Assembly: GCA_935421135.1 (NCBI GenBank)
Contig: OW285191.1
Location: 3,129,719-3,193,718 of the forward strand
DNA length: 64,000 nucleotides
Origin: Bugulina stolonifera
Lineage: Eukaryota > Bryozoa > Gymnolaemata > Cheilostomatida > Bugulidae
Reading direction: 5' to 3'
The notes below the pieces were generated by a model. The model saw nothing but the letters and a program-made list of their open reading frames with translations, ran no database searches and was not told where the DNA came from. Positions 48,624 to 60,334 of the stretch are shown one piece after another; position 1 is the stretch's first letter, and each line of letters opens with the position of its first letter. The translations under genes and the position numbers were made by a program.

Positions 48624-48729
48624 ATGTCTGTTTCATGTATAATTATTATGTAATGTAGTACATGTACAGTGTATATTATAAACTATTTCTGTGGAGTTGT
48701 CGCACCTTAGGGTAGGGTGTGACAACTCC

Positions 48730-50216
48730 ATCAATGAGTCAATTTCCTATTAAAAATCTACATGTATTGTACAGGTATATAGTTATATAGATGTACATGA
48801 ATGTCTGCCATATGCTAGTATTTACTTGTTAGTCAGTACATGTTTGATTAGGCACAGTGACACTGAACCAATGCATGATGTATATGTAGATTTCCACGGT
48901 TATTATTAAATCAGCGTTAAAAATAGTAACTCAATTTGCAATTTATAACCTTCAAACTTATGAAGCTTGGTAATGGTGTTTCTTGAATGAAAGTAAGAAT
49001 TGCGGAACAAGAAAATGCGAATATTTATAAATATATATTTAATTATTTTAGCCATGCCAGTGCAAAAGTTCTGGCAGATGAGCATGTACTCCCGAAGCAT
49101 AGAACAGAGCTGATTTGAATGAAATAAAATGTACATGTACTGTAGAAGAAGATAATTTTATCATCACTTGCATTCTATGGAATTTCAAAACGACCAGCCT
49201 CCAAGCAGAGATGCAGAGGGTAAACTTACAAGTAAGTAGGTCTATTATGTACATGAGCAATAATACATGTACATGTACATTGTATGCATATACATGCACT
49301 GCAATAGAGTTTATAATGTACATAGAAATGTCAGATGTCGTACTTGTATAGGATGAGGAGAGGTATGATGTACATGTAGGATAGGTTTTACAAAAAATAG
49401 TGTGCAGAGTAGTGTGTGTCGAAAATATATTACCACACGGTTCAAAACATCCAACAAGAGGAGAAGACTATAGTAGGATGTCAACATTATGAACTTGGAG
49501 AGTAATATCTCATATTAGTCTTTTTTGATAGAACAGAGATTATGTATGTCTAGGCTGTATGACTTGTTTGTTGACAGCCTATCCCTATCTAGGCATGTAG
49601 ATACCTGTTTGATTGTCTATTTGTCTTAGACTCGTTTGTATTCAAGAATGTGTATCAAGGAAATGAATTTTAAAATTTCCAAATTAGAAAGTTTTACCTG
49701 TTTTCTTTTAGATTGTCTTGAGCTTCTAGCGTGGTTCAAGATATTCTACAGACCAGAAGTACGTGCAGAGGTTTTCTCACGGGTAGGCAACAGTCAGAGA
49801 GACTATGATACAGTATCATGTAAATTGAAAAAGATTAACTTGCAGCAGCCAGTGGATCTGGAACACTGGTAACGAGTTCTTCTAAAAACAAAATGAACAT
49901 GTTTATCTGCTTGTCCATAGCTGTATAGCAGTAGGCTTTTGCAAGTACCTATCCACCAACTAGCTTAAACAGCAGCTGTATGTCTGAATGCCTATTGTGT
50001 GATAAACTTTTGTATGTGTGTATGTGCAGTTTTGTACTATGGTCACAAAAAATTTTTGCATGTCATGTTTTGTCAAAACGGTTTGTTTTTCTTTTTGAAT
50101 TAGAAGGTGTTATATCTAAATCTATAGTGTTATATCTATTCTACATATTCAATAGCTTGAATATTTAGTAGCACAAAAAACCGTGAAAATAACTTCAGCC
50201 AATGATTGTGTTCTAG
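48730..50216. other. mostly empty; one weak exon candidate
   Basis: A plus-strand segment near 49712-49782 (after TTTTCTTTTAG, ending before GTAGGC) codes DCLELLAWFKIFYRPEVRAE; support is splice sites only. Otherwise ACATGTA-rich spacer. Confidence 0.25.
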
Positions 50217-50583
50217 TGTATACTGCAGTGTATACTGCAGTGTATACTGCAGTGTATACTGCAGTGTATACTGCAGTGTATACTGCAGTGTATACTGCAG
50301 TGTATACTGCAGTGTATACTGCAGTGTATACTGCAGTGTATACTGCAGTGTATACTGCAGTGTATACTGCAGTGTATACTGCAGTGTATACTGCAGTGTA
50401 TACTGCAGTGTATACTGCAGTGTATACTGCAGTGTATACTGCAGTGTATACTGCATACTGCAGTGTATACTGCAGTGTATACTGCAGTGTATACTGCAGT
50501 GTATACTGCAGTGTATACTGCAGTGTATACTGCAGTGTATACTGCAGTGTATACTGCAGTGTATACTGCAGTGTATACTGCAG
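50217..50583. repeat. 12-bp satellite TGTATACTGCAG, about 30 copies
   Basis: Virtually perfect copies, with one shortened unit at about 50451-50460 that shifts the phase. The unit holds two palindromes (GTATAC, CTGCAG). Being 12 bp and stop-free it leaves long frames open on both strands. Confidence 0.98.
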
Positions 50584-50890
50584 AATGAAAATCAACTTAG
50601 TACACATTCATTGGTACCAACACCAATGGAACTATATTTCTTATATTTTCTAGTCTATGTCTCAATGTTGCTCTAGCAAGGTTGAACAACAAATAAATCT
50701 TTTAGCATTGATGGTAACAGCTGTTTAGAAATAATATTTGCCTTTTAGTTACGATGCTAAGTTCAAACTTTAATGTACAGTTTTGAATTAATTTCAACTA
50801 TATTTATGAGGATTTAAGAAGAGTTATGTTTTCTCTAAGTAGTAACTAAACAATTTTGTCTGATTTTTTTATTATGGACAGTCAATAAAC

Positions 50891-52230
50891 ACTTCTGTCA
50901 GAAATTTGTTCAACATGTTTATGTTATCTAAAAAGAACCCACAAGGTGCACAGAAAGTACAGTGTACATTCGTTGTGTAGATAATAAATGCAGGCAACCT
51001 ATAAAATATTGGGAAGGCAACTTCTCAACATTGTCACAGTCCCTAAAATGCTTCAATCCTTGCACATGTATAATGGACCCTAAATGTTCCCATGACATAG
51101 TAGCTTAAAAATCCTGTACTCATATCTGCACTGCTACAGTGCACTATCATTGCAATTGATGAAAGGTCTTTTTTTACAGGTCTATTGGCTTATACTGCTT
51201 TTCCTATTAAAAAAATGGAACCAGCATAATTTTATAAGAGTCACCATATTAATTGTTTCCAAATTTGGTTTCTATTATTTACATCTTCTGAATTAGTTTG
51301 TGGATTGCTTGTGTGTGGGACTCTGTTTCGATCCCTACAGGCCGCATATACCGGTAGTGTAGATAGACTGGACTAATGTGTATGCTACATAATACTTTTT
51401 GCGATGGTACATGTAAATAGTAATTCAACCACTTTCAATGCAAAAAATGTTGGTAGCTGTGCAACTAACAAAAAAGTGCACATATTACACTGTACTTTTG
51501 GACTGTTCCACTCAAGTGTAGAAGTGATGGTGCACAAGGAACTTTAGGCATGGTGAAACACTTCTGTCAGAAATTTGTTCAACATGTTTATGTTATCTGA
51601 AAAGGACCCACAAGGTGCACAGAAAGTACAGTGTACATTTGTGGTGTAGATAATAAATGCAGGCAACCTATGAAATATTGGGAGGACAACTTCTCAACAT
51701 TGTCACAGTCCCTAAAATGCTTCAATCCTTGTACATGTATAATGGACCCTAAATGTTCCCATGACATATTAGCTTAAAAATCCTGTACTCATATCTGCAC
51801 TGCTACAGCGCACTATCATTGCAATTGATGAAAGGTCTTTTTTTTACAGGTCTATTGGCTTATACTGCTTTTCCTATTAAAAAATGGAACCAGCATAATT
51901 TTATGAGAGTCACCATATTAATTAAATTAATTGTTTCCAAATTTGGCTTCTACTATTTGCACCTTCTGAATTAATTGGTGGATTGCTTGTGTGTGGGACT
52001 CTGTTTCCCTACAGGCCGCATATACCGGTAGTGTAGATAGACTGGACTAATGTGCATACTACATAATACTTTTTGCAATGGTACATGTAAATAGTAATTC
52101 AACCACTTTCAATGCAAAAAATGTTGGTAGCTGTGCAACTAACAAAAAAGTGCACATATTACACTGTACTTTTGAACTGTTCCACTCAAGTGTTAGAAGT
52201 GATGGTGCACAAAGGAGCTCTATGCATGGT
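50891..52230. repeat. 669-bp tandem duplication
   Basis: Copy 1 at 50891-51559 and copy 2 at 51560-about 52230 start CTTCTGTCAGAAATTTG and align throughout at high identity. Copy 2 has a small ATTAA insertion near 51922 and a deletion near 52008. No ORF is conserved between them. Confidence 0.93.
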
Positions 52231-53680
52231 GAAAGAGACATCACCCTAAAATTGAAAGTGTAGCGTACATGATATATCACTATCATATTTTTCACTTCTA
52301 ATACTGTTCTAATTCTGTTGTCATGCCTACCAACTTTAGAACTGGGCCAAGAACACAGACCATGTAGTATATGTAGGTAGGCCAATGCAATATTTTCAAC
52401 AAGTTGGCAATGTTTGACAACATGAAATGGTAAGCTGAAAAACATTGAGGGTGAGACTGAATGATTTCTCATACTTGGGCATAAAATTTCTGAAGAATAT
52501 AGGAGGGACTAGCCTGCAGGCTGCAGATAGGTAATGGTGCCATTACCAGTCATCAATTTTGTAGTGTTCTAGGGTCAAACATGTTTATACTCCACACATA
52601 TGTGTTAGAAGATTCAGTTAAATTATTGTGCTTCATATTAGCAGCTAAAATGGTCAACTTTTCCTGGCCCAGCCTAATAAGAATTTACTTTAGTGGCAAT
52701 GATGCTATGAGAATGAACAATATACCAAAGCATAGCTTTTCTACCAATGTGTTCCTATTTATGGGTACATTGTTCTGACCAAGAATCATAAACAAATCTG
52801 CATAATGTTTCAATGTAGTGTCAGCATTGTCTTTGCAAAGTATCTCTAAATGTTACATGTGATAGGCTAATAACCTATACAAGTCATGCCTACATGGGAA
52901 CATAAGGCATCTATGAAAGAATGTTATCACAGTTTCAATATACAAATGTACATGTACATGGAAATGCTGTGTGTTAATAAACTGTCCATATCTTCTCAAA
53001 TTTATCTCCATGATTGTGCCAATAAATTCATTACATGGATTTCACATGAAAGTTGAAACCTTTGTTTCTATTGACTGTTAACATGTACATGTATTTAGGC
53101 TACTCCAAACTGGGGAGCCTTTTCCTTTTACTTACCTGGATAATTTTATGGATACAATATAGGCGTACATCTTTAAATTTCTTTAGACAAAATTTATATC
53201 AACGTTATGATTTCAGAAATAATTTTGTTACATTATGCAAGGTGTCTTTAGGAAACATTAAACTAGTTTTAAATCTAATAAATACATTGTAGTACAATTG
53301 GTATTTCACAGTGCCTCATTGCCAACTAAATAAATGTAGAGCATCATTGTGAGTTGAAATTTAAAATTAGTTGGATTCCACCGTTTGGCAAATAAATTAA
53401 TGAGGGGTAAATTATCATTGTACCCAAGAGTAATATGAGTGTGTAAGTTCCAAGCCAAATAAGGTGCCAACTTTCACAATCACCAACACTACAATTTAAG
53501 TAGGAGGCAGCAACCTCATTGGTGACTGAATGTGGTTGATGCATGGGCATCTGCAGCATTGACCTATAATATAGTGGTAGCATTGCAGACTTTCACATGT
53601 AGTAAAAATTGTACCCCTGTAACAGTTTATAGAGAGTTGGTAATGGTATCTCGGTGCATTAAATAGGGTCTTAGTTTAGA
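52231..53680. other. no gene seen
   Basis: AT-rich spacer; ORFs are short and without motif or splice support. Confidence 0.4.
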
Positions 53681-53682
53681 CC

Positions 53683-53900
53683 TACACTGTAACCTGGACT
53701 CATATTCTCAAAACTTCCTGGAACCCAGACTGGTCCTAGAAATAGTAATGGGCTATGGGGCTATTATTTTGCCTGTTTACCTATATTATGTATCAGCTTA
53801 CTCACTTGGCCAAAAAACAATAATAACGTCATGATGGCTATGCTCATGGCAAATTATACATGCCCAGTGTATATAGTAAACAATGTGCATTGTAATCATT
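53683..53900. repeat. dispersed repeat, copy 1
   Basis: Shares GTAACCTGGACT, CTATATTATGTAT, CACTTGGCC and ATGGCTATGCTC with diverged copies at 55568-55770 and 56446-56700. Around 220 bp, non-coding. Confidence 0.65.
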
Positions 53901-55007
53901 AATGCATACATAAAATAGATTATTTGCAAACATACATTCAGGCTATAAAAATGTAGGTGGACGTAACAGCCAGAAGTAGTTGACAGTCTACACAGAGAGC
54001 ATACTTTTACCATCTTTGGTCTACATGAGGCATAAATAGTCCAGACAACGTGCTCAGTAGGATGGCTCAAACTTTTTGGGCATTTTACCCCTATTTAAGT
54101 TCCTCTAAATGCTTGCCTCTTCTATTGATGCTACCGGTATAAGCATCATGTATCCTGATAATAATGGGCTAGCATCACAGGTACTTCTAGCCAATCTGAG
54201 GATAATGTTTTCGCCAATCTTGAGAAAACTCCATTGTTTTATTGGTAATTTTTCGTTGTCGCTCAACTACTTTGGACTACGCCGTTTAATGGTGCAGAAA
54301 CCCGTGAGACAACTTATTATTTCTATAAAGTTTGATCATACTAAAAAGCTTAGTGGATCAAGTCCACCTACAGGCCTGTATTTTTATTTTTTGGCTAAAT
54401 TCTAGGTCTTTTCAGCAGCAATTTAATTATTTTAGTGATGATAACAAACTCAATTCTTTCAATTGAAGGATAAACATGCATGCTATTAATAATATTGTTT
54501 ATTCCAATGTTGGAAATTCAAGAGAGAATGAAACAGCAGGCATTATTCTGAGGTACACTAGTGTTGCAGCAGGGTTGAAATTATATCCAAATGGCTTGCA
54601 GCCAACAATAACATTTATAAAGGTGCCTGGTATACTATTTTGACCAATGGCAGATTTACAAAGAGACAACATGATCTGTAATTCCACTAGCTAGATACTA
54701 CTATGGGTATGATAATAACAAAATTGATAAGCCCACAAGCATGGAAATGTCTAGTCAACAATTGCAATATAGATGGTTCATATGAAGTAAAATGTTCTAT
54801 TTTGAAGGCAGTCCAAAGAACAAAATAATATCAATAGGATTCAATGCTGATCCATATTGGCAGACAATGATATTTTTACCACCAAAGTACATAGTGCATA
54901 ATATAATGTACATATAATGGTGTTTGAATAAACTTTCTGGCATTATCAAAACTGTTTTCAAGTTAAATTTGTTTATGTGGGAAGCTGGAGTAAAACTCTC
55001 ACTCGAA

Positions 55008-55171
55008 TTAGGTGCAGTAGTGGAGAAATTTAGATAGCCTTAGTTCCTTGTTTGTGGTTGGGGTTTGGGGTAAGGGCGGTCAACCAGCAAAATATAGAGA
55101 AGACAACTTCTCCTGCTTCAGTTTTGGCGAAGAACAAAGGCTATCTCAAATTTCTCCACTTCTGCACCTAA
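55008..55171. mobile_element. 164-bp TIR MITE, copy 2
   Basis: Same ends and length as the element at 1357; differs by a few bases. GAATT occurs on both sides, a possible target duplication (or AT-rich coincidence). Confidence 0.9.
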
Positions 55172-55567
55172 CTCTGAATTTGTTCTATGGCAATATTTTA
55201 AGAGACATATATCCTGAAGTTTATTTGTACTACTCAGGTTGTAAGACAATTATAATAAACTGGTTAGAAAACACTATGCATCAGATTATATAGTTGATAA
55301 AGCTATGATAGCAAAACAGCAGCCTCAAAATGTAAAACAATGTAAACAAATCAAAGCTTACTCAGCTTGCTATGTAGGCGTGCAGTATCATAACATAGCA
55401 AAGTGACCACCACTAATTACAAAACAGCTTTGTTGTCTGAGAACAGTAATATTATAAAAAGTGGGCAAATCACACATTTATGACACACACATTAGAGATG
55501 GTGTCTACGTTACATTTATGACAACAGATGATTGATATCACTGATGCCTCATAGGGCCCTTAGGCCT

Positions 55568-55770
55568 ACATGTAACCTGGACTCCAGGCCTCACATTCTT
55601 AAATCTTTATGGTAATGGATTGTGGGACTAAATACTTTGCCCCCTTGTCTATATTATATGTATTAGTTTATTCACTTGCCCATAGGCATAGACAATCACC
55701 TGCATGACTGCTATGCTCCTGCACTCTGCAGTACACATGGTAAATAACACGCATTTTAATTTTTAGAATA
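55568..55770. repeat. dispersed repeat, copy 2
   Basis: Diverged relative of 53683-53900 (GTAACCTGGACTCC, CTATATTATATGTAT, TGCTATGCTCCTG). Confidence 0.6.
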
Positions 55771-55996
55771 CAAGTAGTTGTCTATTGAAATCTTGAGATT
55801 CTATGACAATAGCATAGTGTAGTACTACAGACATCGTTCACAATGTCCTCATTGGGTAAGACATGAAATCAAGCGTGAACTTGAGTTGTGAGCATAGGGC
55901 TGACCTCAGTTATCTGCTTAAGTAGTTGCCATGTACAATGTACTCATCCAATACGTACATGTATTGGATACATGTATTATGCTGCCTGTAGCCCAA

Positions 55997-56160
55997 TTAG
56001 GTGCAGTAGTGGAGAAATTTAGATAGCCTTAGTTCCTTGTTTGTGGTTGGGGTTTGGGGTAAAGGCGGTCAACCAGCAAAATATAGAGAAGACAACTTCT
56101 CCTGCTTCAGTTTTGGCGAAGAACAAAGGCTATCTCAAATTTCTCCACTTCTGCACCTAA
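55997..56160. mobile_element. 164-bp TIR MITE, copy 3
   Basis: Nearly identical to copy 2, 989 bp away in the same orientation; right flank CTCTGAA is also shared with copy 2. Confidence 0.9.
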
Positions 56161-56445
56161 CTCTGAACTACTTTAACACAAATGTGGAACTGAAAACACT
56201 TATATTAACAATATTGTTTTAAATAATCCAAACTGTAGTTTTCACAATCCATTGGGTAGAAATAGCCTACATTATGCACTGGATGTGATCAGGATGAGTT
56301 GCTACAAATAATATTCTCTACTATTGGGTCAAGCTATTATACACAAGCATATTCCTTGTAGGTGTATGTGGTCAGCTCGAAAATTGACTAAATGTCCAAT
56401 TGAAACAGCATCTTTATAAACTGTGCACCTACACTGCATTATACA

Positions 56446-56700
56446 TGTAAGGCCTCACATTATCAGGTCTTCCTGGAAACCAGGCTTCTCCCACAAATAG
56501 TGAGCCTGTGTTACAATAATGTTAAAAAGTTTCATCCAGGCTACTCTTTACCAGCAGTCTGCTTGCCTATGTGTAACAGAAGAGGTTTTTGGTTTTTTCA
56601 CCTGGCCATAAATAATGACCCATGCTGCATGGTTGCTATGCTCATGTTCAATCGACAGAGCACAATCAAGTAAACAACATGCAGTGCAATCCTATTGATA
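56446..56700. repeat. dispersed repeat, copy 3
   Basis: Most diverged relative of 53683-53900 (CTTCCTGGAAACC, CACCTGGCC, GGTTGCTATGCTCATG), with internal insertions. Confidence 0.5.
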
Positions 56701-57097
56701 CTAACTGAGCTGTGGCTGCTCAACGATGGTTATTAGTACTATAAATAATTAGTATGACTAATAGCACACAAAGGTGTATGCGCCCCACTGATCACATTTT
56801 AGCACTGCTCTGTTCATTTTATCAGTGTATCATCAATTACTGTATTACTGTAATTATTAGTTGATTGGCACATTAGATGCATAACACACCAGATCTCAGA
56901 GTACTACTAATTGTACTTGGCTTTCACCTCTGCAAATGAAACATGACTTATTGGAAGAGTGTATGGTTGTACCAAGTGCCCAATGCATGGCCTCTGAGTA
57001 ACATTGTTTTCCAGACATCTTGCTGAATAATAAGAACTTACTATTGGGCAATTGCACACCCACATATCTGATACCTAGAGCTACCAGAGTAGGCCTC

Positions 57098-57298
<201 letters not shown>

Positions 57299-57299
57299 C

Positions 57300-60200
57300 A
57301 GAATGTGCAACTGGTTGTCTGGGGATGAGCTACACTAGACTAGACGACACTAGAAAACACATTGTTCGAAACATTCAGTTGGTATTTACTATTTAGCAAA
57401 GCAAGGCATTTTATACAATTTTATTTACAAGTACATAAGAGAGTAGTTGTGTGGAAGTACTAATTCATCATTATTATACGAAGCAAATTTCGAAGCATGG
57501 AATATCACTGATTACAAGCAAGCTGAGAACTAGTATACAGTACATCCCAACCTAATCGCTCAAGCTTGACAGCTATGGTTGATGACCTTTTACATACATG
57601 TAGGTGCTAATTTGTATGGCACAGCTCAATAATTAATGAGGCATGCAGTGTGCATGCTCTGCTCCACCATGTAACAGTTAGGCGCAACTTCATAGATTTT
57701 GAAAATTTTCAGTCCATATGACTACAACCTGTAGAGATCTTCAGTTCTACAGTTTAAAGTGTGAAACCTATAGAATCCGTACTTATTATTACTGTACTTA
57801 TTATTTCTGCCCTGGTAAATATTTTTAACTACACTTCACCCAAACTTGAGATACACTAAAATAATAAGCCTCAAAAACACATACACAGATACAGCAAGAC
57901 AAGCTCTAAAGATCACTGGTGTTTTGTGGAAACAGTATAATTTGGTGCAGAGCAGGTTGATCTTGTGAACAATGGCCAGGCTTTGTATTGACTGTTGAAA
58001 CATCAACCCTGGCTTGCATTCAATATCACGTACATATTACAGGCGTAGCCTATTATTTGTGGCATTCAGCCAACATAATAACCTACTGTGATTGGCTAGT
58101 TGTCCCAGTTACTTCCATTGGCGCGAAGCTTCAATGAATGAATGAAGGAATGAATGAATGAAGTTAGCCATTAGCCTGTGTATGTTATACATTGTATAAG
58201 AAACATTTATTGTAGATCCAATGCACTTCCAACCAAAAATTTCAACCAGAGTTACTGCAGTGTTCTGGCAATGTAAATCTGCAGAATAATGATAAATGAT
58301 AATATGGATGTCAGGATATGGTATAAGCATTGTATAGACACCCTTGATAAGATTAATATCCAATGCTCATGCTTCATAAAAATATTATAGTTTAGTATTA
58401 TAACCTCACAATGGTACTCCAGTAGTAGAATGGCACTAATCTTCTAACTATAACATCTAGCTGGGTTAGCTTAGCACATTATTACCTATAAAAAATATAT
58501 TAGGCATAATTTTGTAGAGCACAAAATTCTGCACCTGTTGATAATTACACATTGATAACATAGCCGAAAACTGAAGCTGCAAGCCACTGTAAAAGCCACA
58601 AGCAGAATGAAGGGCAGTCATGATTTCACACACGCCCACGTACGCACACACATAGCTGTAAATGCAATGCAGAATGTACAATGTATAGCCTACTGACACC
58701 AGCACTGTACATGTAGTACACTGGCACTGTACGTGTAGTGCACTGGCACTGTACATGTAGTACTGTACTACTTCATAATATAATATTTGGTGCTGGGCTG
58801 GAAGTAGAGCTCTATGTTATTGTTGCCTTATTACATGTAGCTGCATAGTTTAGTGCAGAGCAAGTGTTGCCCTCTGATGGCTATAATCAATGGTCTGTGG
58901 CTATGTATTGACTGTTACAAGATCACCCATGCTTGCATGTACATCCACAAACCTTATGAGCCATGGCAATAACCTAACAATGCAGACTGTAAAATGGTGA
59001 TACATACTCGTATAAGTGGTTAATAATTCTGTGCTGTGCTTTAATCTTCTTTTATATCTATCTATATCTACATGTGTATATATTAGTTTATGCCATGGTA
59101 CTTGGCACTTGCATCATACACAATCCATATAAAAAGTTTTCTGATATACATGTAACAAAAGTAAACCTATATTGCAAAGTAACAAATGTGTCACTCTTGC
59201 TATTGCTATTCGGTTCTCAGTAAGTACTGTCTACTTTCCAGTGATAGAGAGAAGAACATCATAACCATTGTTTTTACTTGGAAGCCCAGAACAGTTAAGT
59301 CTATGTGCAGACTTGGCCCAGTTTGACAGATTGCTGCTGGCTGGCAGAAAGGGATCTGCATATGAGGTACTATTGCAGTAAATTGGTAGACAGTTCAAAG
59401 AGTGTTATTAGACTGTATGATTTATTGCCACATAAGAATACAAAGTAGTACAACAGTATACCATAGACATTCACATGGAAAATTACAATACTAGTTTCTT
59501 ACTCTAGGTCTTTTCATTGAGAGAGGGGAGTAGAATACACTGAGGATTTTAGTGTGAGCGAATTCAGTTGGCCAGTCCACCAGTCATCAGTTCATTCTAC
59601 CTTTACCCACACGTGTGTGAGGCTGCCTGCCATTGAAGCTGGACTCTGTAAATGTGTGCATGAAAAATTATAATTTGTTAATGTTTTCAACCTTGACTGG
59701 CAAAAGAAATGGAGGTAAATACATACATCGGACAGAATATCTGAAATGACATTTTAATCAAAATCAAAGAAAGTAGGGAAAGCATGTTAAATATAGAAAA
59801 ATATAATTTCTCAAGAGCTGGCTGGCAGATTGTATATTCCAGGAAAGCAATGAGACAGCCAAAACTGGATTTTATTGAATTAGGATAAAAACTATTTTCC
59901 CGTGAAGCATACATGTACATGTATGCAATATATAATCATATAACAAGCCTTTTGTACCAAACCCATACATGCACAGATACAAGCCATATACTTAGGCTAT
60001 ACAATCTACTAAATTGAATCTTTTAAATGCTTCAGGCAGCAAACTGCTGAAATATTATTGTAAATGTTACTGCACTGCATATTATAAAAAAGCACTAGCG
60101 CTGCTACACAAAAAGTACCGGTCTAAAGACACAGCAACAGTCCTCATCTAGCATTGGTTTAAAAGCATTTATCTTCAGGGTATATTCTTGGGGGCTACAC

Positions 60201-60334
60201 GTCAAAGACCACTGAGTAAACCAAGCAGAGCAATTACCTGAATTGATGCACACTACTTCCAGTTAGTGTAGACTTCCAGTTAGTGTATAAAACACGTCTT
60301 GCGGGTTTCCTAGTTTTGCAACATTGCCCATTAC
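57300..60334. other. repeat-bearing spacer without a firm gene
   Basis: Holds a GAAT microsatellite (58134-58162), three tandem copies of a 27-bp CACTGGCACTGTACATGTAG-type unit (58700-58765), and a diverged repeat pair at 57945-58065 and 58850-58985 sharing TGTATTGACTGTT. No convincing exon. Confidence 0.5.

Larger units (their letters stand above)
46869..48729 (-). mobile_element. 1.86-kb element with 15-bp TIRs and unknown ORFs
   Basis: GGAGTTGTCACACCCT at 46869 and its reverse complement ending at 48729 (15-16 bp match). The right end is itself a foldback: GGAGTTGTCGCACC at 48693-48706 faces GGTGTGACAACTCC at 48716-48729. Minus-strand coding segments at 48623-48273 and 47402-46922 lie inside. 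No clean TSD is seen, so superfamily is undetermined. Confidence 0.5.

Noticed and set aside
50136..50676. 150-aa ORFs of repeated VYTA, CSVY or LQYT
   Set aside because: The 12-bp satellite has no stop in these frames; translation is a by-product.
53798..54405. 90-98 aa ORFs as genes
   Set aside because: No motif, no splice or homology support; the first overlaps a dispersed repeat.
55048..56222. Duplicated 44-residue peptide starting MFVVGVWGKGGQ
   Set aside because: It is the interior of the 164-bp MITE read in one frame; copy 1 at 1357 does not preserve it.
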